A DNA stretch of 64,000 bases, from assembly GCA_030683705.1 (NCBI GenBank), contig JAUXPP010000167.1:49811-113810 (forward strand). Direction: 5' to 3'. The stretch comes from Polaromonas sp. Its GTDB lineage: Bacteria; Pseudomonadota; Gammaproteobacteria; Burkholderiales; Burkholderiaceae_C. The position numbers and the translations under genes are program-made. The notes under the pieces were generated by a model that saw nothing but the letters and a program-made list of their open reading frames with translations, had not been told where the DNA came from and made no database searches. Of this stretch, positions 26,977 through 36,778 are shown one piece after another. Position 1 is the first letter of the stretch. The number at the start of each line of letters is the position of its first letter.

Positions 26977-28850
26977 TCAACACTCTTTAGCCAGCTATTG
27001 ACATTCAGCAAGGACCAAATCAACAAGCGGCGATTTTGAACTCCACTCAGATGCTCTTGCAGCAATGTCTCCACAACTTCTCGATCCAGATATTGGTAAA
27101 CGGGAGCATTTCGATCGAGCAAGGTTCGGCGAACAAATTCAATGCTGTCGCCTTTAAACCAGCTTGCGTCCGGGGCGGAGAATCCTTGCTTCTCAGCTTT
27201 CGTTACTTCTTCAGGAATGTGACGCTTCATCACATCACGCAAAATTTGCTTTCCGTCGCGGGTCTTTTGGAAGAATCTGGCCTGCTTATTTCCCGGCTCG
27301 TTTTCATTGATCCGTACAACATCAGCGAGATTATTCAGCTTGAGGCGAACGGGGCAACGCATTGAAAAGTCAACAAGATCATTGTCCAGAAATGGCACCC
27401 GGCTCTCTAGGCCATGCGCCATACTGAGTTTGTCCTCCACAACCAACAGTCCATGCAAGAATGTTTTGGCTTCGAAGTACAAGGAATGATTGATGTAATC
27501 CTCAGGGGTTTCAAGGTCATCTTTATGATGCCGAAAAACATCATGAAAGATGTCGCGAGTCATGACATGCTCAACATCCCCACGAATGGGCGCGAACATA
27601 CGTTTAAGATCTCTGTTATTAACCAGGCGTTGCCAATACAGGTAATACTTGTCGACGTAATTCTCAAAATTATCATTGACGACGGCACGATAGTAGCGCC
27701 ACGGATACCCACCAAAAAGTTCGTCCCCCCCGGCGCCGCTCAACACCACTTTGACAAACTTGCTTGCGAGCTTGGCCGCGTAGAAATTGGGGTAACTTTG
27801 CCCAACTCTTGGCTCTTCCAGATGCCAAGCCAGCTTCGGAAGCGCGCGCTCCATGTCGCCCGCTTTCAAGACCATTTCATAATGTTCAGTCTTGAAATGA
27901 TAGGACATGGCTTCCGCCTTGGCCCTCTCATCGAAGTTTAGTTCGATGCCAGAAGCTGAGCTTAGATCAAAGCCACATGTAAATGTCTTCAGATACGGAA
28001 ACGATTTTGCTGCGATCGCGGTAATAGACCCCGAGTCCATACCCCCGCTCAGGTAACTGCCAATTTCGACGTCAGTCACCAGCTGTCTGTTTACCGCCTG
28101 CTGGAAGAGGCGATCCAGTTCTTCACGATACTCGTCGTCGCTGGCTTTCTCCGTCGGCTCGCGAAAATCGTAGTCCCAGTATTGGGTTCGGCGAAACTCT
28201 GGGTTCGAATGTTTGAGATCCAGAATGCCGTAGTGCCCCGCTGGCAACAGTTGAATGTCCTGCAATAAAGTGCGATCGGTAAAAATATTCTGGAAAGTGA
28301 AGTACTCGAGCAATGCCGGTTTATCCATGTGGCGAAAAAATCTCGGCATCGCGAGAATCGCTTTTTGCTCTGAGCCGAAAGCAAAAGTGGAACCCTGGCG
28401 ACTGACATAAAGCGGCTTGACTCCATAACGATCTCTAGCCAGCAACAGGGTTCGCTCCTTGCGGTCCCACAGGGCCAGTGCGAACATCCCATTGAAGCGA
28501 TCGAGAGCCTTCACCCCCCATTCCGCAATTGCGTTCAGAACCACTTCGCTATCTGTTTTGGATCGGAACCAATAGCCTTTTGCTTCAAGTTCGCTGCGCA
28601 ACTCCCGAAAGTTATAGACCTCGCCGTTATAGCTAAGCATGTAACGATGATCGGCGCTAGCCATCGGTTGATGTCCGGCAGGCGATAGGTCAAGAATTGC
28701 CAACCGCCGGTGCCCTATGCCAACATTGCCTTCGATCCAATGACCTTCACCATCGGGCCCACGGTGTGCAATCGCATCCGTCATGCGCTGTAGCGTGACC
28801 GGCGAGACTGGCGCGTTGTCGAGATGTACTAATCCGGTTATTCCGCACAT
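26970..28850 (-). CDS. Asparagine synthase-like glutamine amidotransferase, second
   Basis: The 626-residue protein carries the class II glutaminase (MCGITGLVHL, Cys2, AHRGPDGEGHW, YNGEVYNFRELR) and a pyrophosphatase domain whose loop reads YLSGGMDSGSITAI, so the usual final Ser-Ser becomes Ser-Gly. Other regions (GAGGDELFGGYPWRYY, MAHGLESRVPFLDNDLV) are well kept. It is likely a glycan amidotransferase. It is less than 38% of the locus away from the first copy and clearly a separate paralogue, not a tandem duplicate. Confidence 0.88.
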   Translation of the reverse strand: MCGITGLVHLDNAPVSPVTLQRMTDAIAHRGPDGEGHWIEGNVGIGHRRLAILDLSPAGHQPMASADHRYMLSYNGEVYNFRELRSELEAKGYWFRSKTDSEVVLNAIAEWGVKALDRFNGMFALALWDRKERTLLLARDRYGVKPLYVSRQGSTFAFGSEQKAILAMPRFFRHMDKPALLEYFTFQNIFTDRTLLQDIQLLPAGHYGILDLKHSNPEFRRTQYWDYDFREPTEKASDDEYREELDRLFQQAVNRQLVTDVEIGSYLSGGMDSGSITAIAAKSFPYLKTFTCGFDLSSASGIELNFDERAKAEAMSYHFKTEHYEMVLKAGDMERALPKLAWHLEEPRVGQSYPNFYAAKLASKFVKVVLSGAGGDELFGGYPWRYYRAVVNDNFENYVDKYYLYWQRLVNNRDLKRMFAPIRGDVEHVMTRDIFHDVFRHHKDDLETPEDYINHSLYFEAKTFLHGLLVVEDKLSMAHGLESRVPFLDNDLVDFSMRCPVRLKLNNLADVVRINENEPGNKQARFFQKTRDGKQILRDVMKRHIPEEVTKAEKQGFSAPDASWFKGDSIEFVRRTLLDRNAPVYQYLDREVVETLLQEHLSGVQNRRLLIWSLLNVNSWLKSVEC

Positions 28851-28914
28851 AGATAGCCTGGGTCAACGACTTTGTAATTACAAGAATGCCAGACCCGCCA
28901 AATCAGGCGACGGC

Positions 28915-30072
28915 CTAGCCAGCAACCTGCTGGAGACAATGGACGACATATGCGTAGTCTTTTTCATTCATGCGGTTATGTAAGGGAATGGCCATGGTGT
29001 TCGCATCGCAGTCCTGCGCTCCGGGGTAGTCTGCTGGCTTCAACCCAAACCGCTCTTTGTAATAACCCAGCATATGAACTGCATGCGTCCCTGGCCGGGT
29101 CGCAATGCCCTGGGCTTGCAGCCGCTCCATGATGTCGTTGCGCGGCATAGGCGCATGGTCGGGATCGACATAGGTCACGAATGCCTGCCAGGCGTGCTGG
29201 CCACCTACGGGCTGTGCCGGCATGCGCAGCCAGGGAATCCCCGCGAGTTCACGCCGGTAGTAGTCGGCCCACTCCTGGCGCTCCTGGATAAAGCTTTCCA
29301 GCTTGCTCATTTGCACCAGGCCGACCGCACCCTGCAAATCCGTCATGCGGTAGTTGAACCCGAGCAGGTTGAATTCCGCCAGAAGATAGGGGCGCGGGCC
29401 GTTGTGTCGCTGCTCTTCCGAGATCGATGCGCCATGGTTGCGCAGCATATTGGCCACTTCGGCCAGCTCGTCATCATTCGTCGTCACCATGCCGCCTTCG
29501 CCGGTGGTGATGGACTTGCGCGGATGAAAGGAGAAGGCGGCGGCATCACCCAAACCACCTGCGAACGCCCCCTTGTAGCTGGCACCGGCGGCGCATGCCG
29601 CATCTTCAATGATTTTGACGTGAGACGGAAGTACAGCGCGGATCGCGTCCATGTCGGCGCAGAGTCCGAACAGATGTACGACGATCACGGCCTTGGTCCT
29701 GGACGTGATCCTGCGTGCAAGATCTGCCACATCGATATTGTTGGTCGTGCGATCCACGTCGGCGAACACCGGCGTTGCTCCGCAGTAGAGCACCACGTTG
29801 GCCGTGGCGACCCAGGTGAACGCCGGGACGATGACCTCGTCCCCTGGCCCAATGCCCATCGCAGCAAGGATCAGGTGAAGCCCGGTGGTGCAGTTTGTGG
29901 TGGCAAGCGCGTGCTTCACATGGTGGTGTTCCGCGAACACCTTCTCAAAGGCCGCCACTTTGGGGCCTTGCGTCAACCAACCGCTCATCAATGGCTCACG
30001 ACAAGCTTGCCACTCTTCCTCACCCGTGGAAGGCAGGGAAATCTGTATGGACCGTTTCATGTTTTTTTCCAT
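28915..30072 (-). CDS. DegT/DnrJ/EryC1/StrS-family sugar aminotransferase
   Basis: This 385-residue PLP enzyme transfers an amino group from glutamate to a keto sugar nucleotide. The PLP lysine lies in FSFHPRKSITTGEGGMVTTND-like sequence, and FTWVATANVVLYCGATPVF and VHLFGLCADMDAI are family blocks. The start at 30072 shares one base with the upstream stop in a TAATG junction; an ATG at 30060 is also possible. With the upstream epimerase it may form an amino sugar from a 4-keto intermediate such as the WbpM-type product. Confidence 0.87.
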   Translation of the reverse strand: MEKNMKRSIQISLPSTGEEEWQACREPLMSGWLTQGPKVAAFEKVFAEHHHVKHALATTNCTTGLHLILAAMGIGPGDEVIVPAFTWVATANVVLYCGATPVFADVDRTTNNIDVADLARRITSRTKAVIVVHLFGLCADMDAIRAVLPSHVKIIEDAACAAGASYKGAFAGGLGDAAAFSFHPRKSITTGEGGMVTTNDDELAEVANMLRNHGASISEEQRHNGPRPYLLAEFNLLGFNYRMTDLQGAVGLVQMSKLESFIQERQEWADYYRRELAGIPWLRMPAQPVGGQHAWQAFVTYVDPDHAPMPRNDIMERLQAQGIATRPGTHAVHMLGYYKERFGLKPADYPGAQDCDANTMAIPLHNRMNEKDYAYVVHCLQQVAG

Positions 30073-31073
30073 TACACCGGCAACCCGACTGACCGGCGGC
30101 GATCTTCCACTTCAGCCTTGTGACTGGCCCGCCATTCAATCAGTCGCTTGAGGCCGTCCATCAGGTCAATCTTTGCCGTAAAGCCGATCTCGTCGCTGGC
30201 GCGTTTGGCAGAGCCGATCCGGTTCCTGACCAAGGTGGCCTGGCTGCGCGGCGCATAGGTGATGGGCTTCTTGCAGTCCGTCAGCACCAGCAGCATCTCG
30301 GCAAGCTCCTTGAGCGATGTGCGCTTGCCGGTACCGACGTTGTAGAAGCGATCCTTGGTGTTGGCCTTCATGGCACAGACGTTGGCAAGTCCACAGTCTT
30401 CCACCGCGACAAAGTCAAACGCTTCCGAGCCGTCGCCCATGATGGTCGGGCTCTCGCCGCGGTCAATGGCGTCGAGCATTTTCATGATGACGGCAATGTA
30501 GGCGCCGTGGTAGTCCTGGCGCGGTCCATACACATTCATGTACCGGAGCCCGACATAGTTCAGGCCATAGCGGAAGTGAAACGGCCGCAACATCGCTTCC
30601 CCGCAGATCTTCGTTGCCCCGTAAAAATTCTGGTTGTTGAAGGGGTGGTCTTCCGTCATGGGCTCTTCCACGGCATCGCCATAGACAGAAGCCGAGGATG
30701 AATACACGAGGCGCTTGACGCCCTTTTTGACACACGCTTCCATGACATTGAAGGTGCCCCGCACGTTCACGTCAAATGCGCTTCTCGGAAACTCGTGGCA
30801 TTGCAACAACCAAAGCGCGGCGAGGTGAAAAACGCCGTCCGCACCGTCAAGCGCTGCTTCCAGGATATCCGTCTGGAGAACATCGCCGCCGGCGTCGAAA
30901 ATTTTCACGCGCGGGTCTTTCAGAGCCTGATGCAGGTTTTCGACTCGGCCACGCACGAAGTTGTCATAAATGACGATTTCCTTGACGTCTTCCTTGATAA
31001 GGTGATCGACCGTATGCGACCCTATCAGGCCTGCACCTCCAACCAACACCAGCTTTTTCCCTTTGAGTTCCAT
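30072..31073 (-). CDS. NAD-dependent nucleotide-sugar epimerase/dehydratase
   Basis: The 333-residue extended SDR has LVLVGGAGLIGSHTVDHLI at the N-terminus, a Ser in YSSSASVYGDAVEEPM and the catalytic motif FYGATKICGEAM, in which the Tyr and Lys are present. VYGPRQDYHGAYIAVI resembles UDP-sugar epimerases of the GalE/WbpP type. It is coupled to a DegT aminotransferase. The substrate is likely a UDP sugar but is not defined. Confidence 0.86.
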   Translation of the reverse strand: MELKGKKLVLVGGAGLIGSHTVDHLIKEDVKEIVIYDNFVRGRVENLHQALKDPRVKIFDAGGDVLQTDILEAALDGADGVFHLAALWLLQCHEFPRSAFDVNVRGTFNVMEACVKKGVKRLVYSSSASVYGDAVEEPMTEDHPFNNQNFYGATKICGEAMLRPFHFRYGLNYVGLRYMNVYGPRQDYHGAYIAVIMKMLDAIDRGESPTIMGDGSEAFDFVAVEDCGLANVCAMKANTKDRFYNVGTGKRTSLKELAEMLLVLTDCKKPITYAPRSQATLVRNRIGSAKRASDEIGFTAKIDLMDGLKRLIEWRASHKAEVEDRRRSVGLPV

Positions 31074-31157
31074 TGCCTTACCTCATTTCAAATCACTAAA
31101 AATGCATGTCTGTCCGGGAGGCGGCGAACCAGAGAAAGCGGGCGCCCGTCCGTCTTT

Positions 31158-32255
31158 TTAACCAATTGCCTTGCTCAATTCCAAGGCGATCCGCTCCACT
31201 TCCGGTGCCGACAGATCGGCGTGCATCGGCAGGCTCATCACCCGTTGGGCAAGCTCAGCTGCAATGGGCGTGCAATCGGCACAGCACAGATGGGCATAGG
31301 CCGGCTGCATGTTCAACGGTATGGGGTAATGGACGGCCGTGGGGATGCCAGCCTCCTTCAACTTCCCCTGCACCGCGTCCCGGGCATCGACAAATACGGT
31401 GTATTGGGCAAATACGCTGTTGCGGCCCTGCCGCTGGGCTACACGTGTTATGCCAAACCGGTCAAGTGTAGCGTTGTAAAGCGCGCCAATTTCAAGTCGT
31501 CTTTCGATCTCCCACTCGAAACGCTCCAGTTTTGCCAGCACGACCGCACATTGCAGGGTATCCATCCGGCCGCCCAGTCCGACCCGGGTATGGACATAAC
31601 GGCGGCTCTGCCCATGGACCCGGATTTCGCGGCAAGCCTGGGCCAGTTCATCGTCATTGGTAAAAATGGCCCCGCCGTCGCCGTAGCACCCCAGGGGCTT
31701 GCTGGGGAAGAAGCTGGTGCATCCCAGCGTACTCAGATTGCAGCTCTTCCGCCCCTCGTAGTCCGCGCCAAAACTCTGGGCGGAATCCTCGATCACGGGA
31801 ATATTCCCGTGACGCGCAGCCACGGCATTGATCTCGTTCATGTCCGCCACCTGGCCATACAGGCTGACGGGCATGATCGCGCGTGTTCGGGGGGTGATTT
31901 TCGCTTCGATAGCGGCAACGTTCAGGTTGCAGGTGTCCGGCTCAACATCCACGAAAACAGGCTTGGCACCAAGCAGCACGATCATCTCGGCGGTCGCCGC
32001 AAAGGTAAACGACGTGGTGATCACCTCGTCGCCAGGTCCCACGCCAAGGGCCATCAGGCTCATCAACAAAGCCTCGGTGCCGCTTGCGCAGGTGATGCAA
32101 TGCCTGGCTCCGGTGTAGGCTTCCAGCCGTATTTCAAGTTCGCGAACTTCCGGCCCCATGATGTACTGGCCGTGTTCAAGCACGTCGTCGATGCGTTTTT
32201 GTATCTGCGGTTTGAGCGCCTGATATTGGGTTTTAAGGTCGATAAAGGGAATCAT
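31158..32255 (-). CDS. wbpE: UDP-3-oxo-GlcNAcA aminotransferase
   Basis: WbpE/WlbC uses glutamate to aminate the 3-keto group of UDP-2-acetamido-3-oxo-glucuronate. The N-terminus [18 protein letters not shown] is typical of this group, and the PLP lysine is in [18 protein letters not shown] choose the ATG at 32255, which overlaps the wbpD stop in an ATGA junction; an upstream GTG exists. The order wbpB-wbpD-wbpE on one strand supports the assignment. The expected product enters UDP-2,3-diacetamido sugar synthesis. Confidence 0.9.
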   Translation of the reverse strand: MIPFIDLKTQYQALKPQIQKRIDDVLEHGQYIMGPEVRELEIRLEAYTGARHCITCASGTEALLMSLMALGVGPGDEVITTSFTFAATAEMIVLLGAKPVFVDVEPDTCNLNVAAIEAKITPRTRAIMPVSLYGQVADMNEINAVAARHGNIPVIEDSAQSFGADYEGRKSCNLSTLGCTSFFPSKPLGCYGDGGAIFTNDDELAQACREIRVHGQSRRYVHTRVGLGGRMDTLQCAVVLAKLERFEWEIERRLEIGALYNATLDRFGITRVAQRQGRNSVFAQYTVFVDARDAVQGKLKEAGIPTAVHYPIPLNMQPAYAHLCCADCTPIAAELAQRVMSLPMHADLSAPEVERIALELSKAIG

Positions 32256-32830
32256 GGAAGTCGCAGACACTGGTCACTTGCAAGCTGATAACGGTCACCC
32301 GTGTGAGGACATGTCGCGCTACCGTTGCCGGTGAGCGGCAACTCAAGACGCTCGCCGAACCGGCTCATCCAGCCGGTCTGGCGCGCGGGCACGCCGGCCA
32401 CAAGCGCATACGGTTTTACGTCGCGGTTGACGACCGCCCCGGCCGCCACAAAAGCGTACTCCCCCACCGTCGTGCCGCAAACAATCGTGGAATTGGCGCC
32501 CAAGGTGGCGCCCCGTCGTACCACTGTCTTGCGATACTCGTCCTTGCGGCTGACGGCGGCACGCGGGTTATAGACGTTGGTAAAAACCATGCTGGGCCCG
32601 CAAAACACGTCGTCCTCGATTTCTACACCGTCGTACACCGAAACGTTGTTTTGTATTTTCACGTTGTTGCCGATGACAACGTCGTTTCCCACAAACACGT
32701 TTTGCCCCAGGGAGCACCCGTCGCCAATTCGCGCTCCGGCACATACATGAACCCAGTGCCATATCCGGGTTTCGCTGCCAATCTGCGCGCCCGGATCAAT
32801 GATGGCAGTTGGATGGAAGTTTGAAGCCAT
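32252..32830 (-). CDS. wbpD: UDP-2-acetamido-3-amino-glucuronate N-acetyltransferase
   Basis: This left-handed beta-helix acetyltransferase of about 192 residues follows the family plan, with [20 protein letters not shown] at the start, [20 protein letters not shown] and [13 protein letters not shown] in the loop next to the active site. It acetylates the 3-amino group made by WbpE. The start at 32830 is preferred because the frame upstream is cysteine- and proline-rich leader sequence unlike the family. It overlaps wbpE by four bases. Confidence 0.88.
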   Translation of the reverse strand: MASNFHPTAIIDPGAQIGSETRIWHWVHVCAGARIGDGCSLGQNVFVGNDVVIGNNVKIQNNVSVYDGVEIEDDVFCGPSMVFTNVYNPRAAVSRKDEYRKTVVRRGATLGANSTIVCGTTVGEYAFVAAGAVVNRDVKPYALVAGVPARQTGWMSRFGERLELPLTGNGSATCPHTGDRYQLASDQCLRLP

Positions 32831-32840
32831 GCCAGACAGG

Positions 32841-33899
32841 TCAATAGTCCAGCGGCAGGGGCACGCGCTTGCCATCTCTGGCCGACAGATACACGGCGAT
32901 CAGAACCTCCAGTGCCTTGAGGCCCTCCCTGCCGTCAGCCTGCGGTTCGGCCTCGCCGCGCAAGGTGTCAATGACATTCTTGTAGTAGAGCGGGTGGCCA
33001 AAGCCGTAGACCGAAGTGGTCTCGTAACTGGCCGCTTTAACTGCCGCATCATCGTCGTGTTCTTCGGAAAATTGCCATTGCTGGATTTCATTGACGGCAA
33101 CCCCGCCAACGCGAACGGTTCCCTTCTCGCCAAGAATCGTGATGCTGCCTTCCAGGTTTTTCGGGTAGGTCAGCATGGTTACATTCATCGACCCGAGCGT
33201 GCCGGAGCGCCACCTGACATTGAGAACACCGGAATCTTCCACCTGAATGTTGCGCTCAAGCGTCGCGGTGTAGGCCTGGACACTTTCGATGGGGCCAATC
33301 AGCCAGTCGAGCAGGTCAACGTAATGACTGGCCTGGTTCATGAAGGCGCCACCGTCGTACTCCCACGTACCACGCCAGGCGGCGCTGTCGTAATACTCCT
33401 GTGGACGCGTCCAGAAGACATTGATATTGACCATGTAAATGCGGCCGAACCGTTTTTGCTCTACAGCGCGCTTGAGCAGTTGCAGCGTGGCATTGAGGCG
33501 ATTCTGCTTGACAACGAACAGCCGGACATTGGCTTCATCGCATGCTTTCACCATGCGCAGCCCGTCGTGCCAGCGGGTTGCCATTGGTTTTTCGGTCATG
33601 ACGTGGCGGCCCGACCTGGCGACCTGTACAGCCTGCTCCGGGTGCAGTCCGCTGGGCGTGGCCAGCACAACCATGTCAGCGTTGGTATGCGCCAGAAGCG
33701 CTTCAAGGCTCCTGTGGCCCCGGGCGCCGGTAAGTGCGACGGCGGCCTCGAGTGCGGTGGCGCTGGTATCGCAAATGTCCACGAGCTCAGCGCGATCCGA
33801 GTGCTTCTGGATCGCGTCAAAGTGATTGCTTGAAATGCGGCCGCAACCTACCAAGGCGATCCGGATTCTGCGGTCAACGATTACGGGATATTCATGCAT
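32841..33899 (-). CDS. wbpB: UDP-GlcNAcA 3-dehydrogenase
   Basis: WbpB/WlbA oxidises UDP-N-acetylglucosaminuronic acid at C3. The protein of 352 residues has the Gfo/Idh/MocA loop [17 protein letters not shown], the motif [11 protein letters not shown], and [18 protein letters not shown] in the sugar-binding domain. It leads the wbpB-wbpD-wbpE unit and starts next to a divergent promoter region. No wbpA (UDP-GlcNAc 6-dehydrogenase) or wbpI (2-epimerase) is visible in this window, so those steps must come from elsewhere or be absent. Confidence 0.9.
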   Translation of the reverse strand: MHEYPVIVDRRIRIALVGCGRISSNHFDAIQKHSDRAELVDICDTSATALEAAVALTGARGHRSLEALLAHTNADMVVLATPSGLHPEQAVQVARSGRHVMTEKPMATRWHDGLRMVKACDEANVRLFVVKQNRLNATLQLLKRAVEQKRFGRIYMVNINVFWTRPQEYYDSAAWRGTWEYDGGAFMNQASHYVDLLDWLIGPIESVQAYTATLERNIQVEDSGVLNVRWRSGTLGSMNVTMLTYPKNLEGSITILGEKGTVRVGGVAVNEIQQWQFSEEHDDDAAVKAASYETTSVYGFGHPLYYKNVIDTLRGEAEPQADGREGLKALEVLIAVYLSARDGKRVPLPLDY

Positions 33900-34155
33900 G
33901 GGGGAGGACGCAGCTTAAACATCAATAATAGTTCAGAAATGCGGGGCTGCTGCCGCCGGAAGCCCGAGGCCGTCCCGATGGGCGCGGTGCGCGTCACCTT
34001 GCCCGATTTTGACTGGTCCGGCAGGCTAAAATCCCGACGTATTCCCGACAGCCGCTGCTGCCCTGGCCACACGCGCCAACAACGCGCAGTCTGTGGATCA
34101 GCAAGCAGCCGACCGCCTAAAAAATGAATTCCAGGGACGAAATGACGACCATGCC
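33900..34155. promoter_or_regulatory. Divergent intergenic region, wbpB and sugar transferase
   Basis: This 256-bp gap separates oppositely oriented units and must hold both promoters. On the minus strand a TATTAT stretch at about 33925-33930 could be a -10 element. I see no convincing -35 partner, no JUMPstart-like element and no clear terminator. Confidence 0.35.
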
Positions 34156-34728
34156 ATGCAGCACGTATTAAAGCGCTCGTTTGATCTGGCGCTGGCGGTC
34201 CTGACAGGTCTCGCACTGGCTTTGCCATTGGTTCTGATCGCCATATGCGTTCGCCTGACATCTCCCGGTCCCGCCCTGTACTGGTCGGATCGGGTAGGTC
34301 GGCACAACAGGATTTTTCGCATGCCCAAGTTCCGGAGCATGCGGACCGGCACGCCTGCGGTAGCCACGCACCTGCTTGCCAATCCGGACGCGTACCTGAC
34401 TCCGATCGGCTCTTTTCTGCGCAAAAGCAGCCTGGACGAGCTTCCACAGCTGTGGAGCATCATTGCGGGCGACATGAGTTTTGTGGGCCCGCGCCCTGCA
34501 CTCTATAACCAGGCAGATCTTGTCGAACTTCGCACCGCACAGGGCGTCGACAAGCTGGTGCCGGGACTCACCGGCTGGGCGCAGATCAACGGACGTGACG
34601 AGCTTCCGATTCCCCAAAAAGTGGCTCTTGACGTTGAGTACCTGAAAAGGCAGTCACTTTGGCTGGACATCCGCATACTTTGGCTGACCGCTCTCAAGGT
34701 GGTACGGCGCGACGGTGTGGCCCACTAA
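34156..34728 (+). CDS. Undecaprenyl-phosphate phosphoglycosyl transferase (PglC/WcaJ-type)
   Basis: The enzyme loads the first sugar-1-phosphate onto undecaprenyl phosphate to begin a lipid-linked glycan. The 190-residue form has a single reentrant N-terminal helix (KRSFDLALAVLTGLALALPL) and the catalytic segments MPKFRSMR, RKSSLDELPQLWSII, VGPRPAL and PGLTGWAQINGR, so it is a small monotopic PGT. I start at the ATG at 34156 by family alignment; the ribosome site is weak and a GTG at 34093 also opens the frame. It is followed 60 bp later by the WbpM-like dehydratase. Confidence 0.9.
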   Translation: MQHVLKRSFDLALAVLTGLALALPLVLIAICVRLTSPGPALYWSDRVGRHNRIFRMPKFRSMRTGTPAVATHLLANPDAYLTPIGSFLRKSSLDELPQLWSIIAGDMSFVGPRPALYNQADLVELRTAQGVDKLVPGLTGWAQINGRDELPIPQKVALDVEYLKRQSLWLDIRILWLTALKVVRRDGVAH

Positions 34729-34788
34729 CGACCCGGTGTCTACCCAACCAGTCCTCTCCTTGCCTACTTTTTTGTGTATCGTTGCCCC

Positions 34789-36741
34789 ATGCTGAAAACC
34801 AGACTTGTGAACCAGCCCCGGCGCGTCAAGCAGGCCGTCGCCCTGCTGGCGGACGCGGTGATGGGCATTATCGCAGTATGGGGCGCGTTCTCGTTGCGGC
34901 TCGACACGCTGCATTGGCCAGAGGCTGCCCAATGGTGGCCTTATGTCGCCGCCCCCCTGCTTGCGGCGCCCGTTTTTGTCCGGAATGGACTTTACCGTGC
35001 GGTTTTCAGGTACAGCGGCATGGCTGCCATGCGTGCGCTTGGGGTCGCTGTCCTGACGTATGCCGCACTTTTCTTCGGCCTGCTGGTGGTCATGAAGTGG
35101 TACGAAGTGCCCCGCTCCATCGGCGTGCTTCAGCCCATTTTGCTGCTGTTGTTGGTAGGAAGCAGCCGGATCGTCGCCCGCCTCTGGCTCAGCAGCCTGT
35201 CACGCAGTCAACGCCGGGGTATGGCCATCAGCCGGCTGCTCATCTATGGCGCCGGTTCTGCGGGCGTGCAGATGGCCAACGCCATCGCCAGTTCGCACGA
35301 ATTCACGCTCGTCGGGTTTATTGACGACAGTCCCGCCATCCGGGGCCTGACGATCAATGGGGTCGGCGTGCACATGCCTTCCGATCTTCCCGATCTGATC
35401 TCGAAATACGACGTGACCGACCTTCTGCTGGCCTTGCCCTCGGTGAGCCGTTCCCGCCGCAATGAAATTCTGAACGACCTGCAGCCATTGCCAGTCCACG
35501 TCCGCTCCCTGCCCGGCCTGAGCGACCTGGCCCATGGGCGTATTGCCCTTGCCGACATCAAGGAGCTGGATGCCGAGGATCTGCTGGGACGCGAAGCAGT
35601 CGCACCAGATCGTGCCCTGCTGGCTCGCAACCTGGCCGGCAAGGTTGTCCTCGTGACCGGGGCGGCAGGCAGCATAGGCAGTGAACTGTGCCGCCAGATC
35701 CTGCAGGAAAATCCTTCGCGCCTGGTGCTCCTCGAGCACAGCGAATACGGGCTTTACAGCATCCACCAGGAACTGCAAAACGCATTGTCGGTTTTGCGCG
35801 GTCGCGATGGCATCACTACCGAACTGGTGCCGCTTCTTGCCAACGTCCGGGACCACGCCCGCCTGCTCGACATTTGCCGCGCCTACCGGCCGGACACGCT
35901 CTACCACGCCGCTGCCTACAAGCATGTCCCGCTGGTCGAACACAACCCGGCCGAAGGCATTGCCAACAATGTGCTGGGAACGCTGAACACTGCGCGCGCG
36001 GCCGTCGAAACAGGTGTGAGCCATTTTGTGCTTGTATCCACCGACAAGGCGGTTCGACCAACCAACATCATGGGGGCCAGCAAACGACTGGCCGAGATGG
36101 TGTTGCAGGCACTTTCCGCGAGCCAGGTCGTCAATTTTGATCCGGATGGGGACCCGGTGGGCAACACCACGCGTTTTGCCATGGTCCGGTTCGGCAATGT
36201 GCTCGGAAGCAGCGGCAGCGTTGTGCCCCTGTTTCGCCGGCAGATCAAAGCCGGCGGGCCGATCACCTTGACACACCCCGAGGTCACCCGGTACTTCATG
36301 ACCATTCCCGAGGCTGCACAACTGGTTCTGCAGGCCGGCGCCATGGCTGAAGGGGGCGAGGTCTACGTCCTGGACATGGGCCAACCCGTGAAAATCATCG
36401 ACCTGGCGTGCCGCATGGTCAAGCTGTCGGGACTAACGGTGCGCGACAAAACCCGCCCCGACGGCGACATTGCGATTGAGGTGACCGGCCTGCGGCCCGG
36501 GGAAAAACTCTACGAAGAATTGCTCATCGGGGACAACCCTGTCGCAACCGTTCATCCGCGCATCCTGAAAGCGCGCGAGGATTTTGTGCCGTGGCAGCAG
36601 TTTCGCGGTGACCTGGATCTTCTGCGCGAGGCTGTCGCCGCCAATGACACCGCGACCCTGCGTGGCATTCTGCTCAAACACGTCAGCGGATTTAAGCCTG
36701 ACGAGCAGGACAGCGACCTCCTCGGCCAGTCGGTTGCCTAG
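34789..36741 (+). CDS. Membrane UDP-sugar 4,6-dehydratase (WbpM/FlaA1/CapD-like)
   Basis: This 650-residue protein has an N-terminal region with four membrane helices (from AVALLADAVMGIIAVWGAFS), a CoA-binding-like domain, and a C-terminal SDR domain. The Rossmann loop VTGAAGSIGSELCRQIL is intact. The active site reads VSTDKAVRPTNIMGASKRLA, with Met in the usual Tyr position, the Ser-Met-Lys triad of WbpM, FlaA1 and PglF. It makes UDP-4-keto-6-deoxy-GlcNAc, precursor of bacillosamine, QuiNAc or FucNAc sugars. The preceding PGT could use the derived sugar. Confidence 0.9.
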   Translation: MLKTRLVNQPRRVKQAVALLADAVMGIIAVWGAFSLRLDTLHWPEAAQWWPYVAAPLLAAPVFVRNGLYRAVFRYSGMAAMRALGVAVLTYAALFFGLLVVMKWYEVPRSIGVLQPILLLLLVGSSRIVARLWLSSLSRSQRRGMAISRLLIYGAGSAGVQMANAIASSHEFTLVGFIDDSPAIRGLTINGVGVHMPSDLPDLISKYDVTDLLLALPSVSRSRRNEILNDLQPLPVHVRSLPGLSDLAHGRIALADIKELDAEDLLGREAVAPDRALLARNLAGKVVLVTGAAGSIGSELCRQILQENPSRLVLLEHSEYGLYSIHQELQNALSVLRGRDGITTELVPLLANVRDHARLLDICRAYRPDTLYHAAAYKHVPLVEHNPAEGIANNVLGTLNTARAAVETGVSHFVLVSTDKAVRPTNIMGASKRLAEMVLQALSASQVVNFDPDGDPVGNTTRFAMVRFGNVLGSSGSVVPLFRRQIKAGGPITLTHPEVTRYFMTIPEAAQLVLQAGAMAEGGEVYVLDMGQPVKIIDLACRMVKLSGLTVRDKTRPDGDIAIEVTGLRPGEKLYEELLIGDNPVATVHPRILKAREDFVPWQQFRGDLDLLREAVAANDTATLRGILLKHVSGFKPDEQDSDLLGQSVA

Positions 36742-36778
36742 CTAGCCTGCCGCAAGGGGCGCGCCGGCCCGGCTGCTG

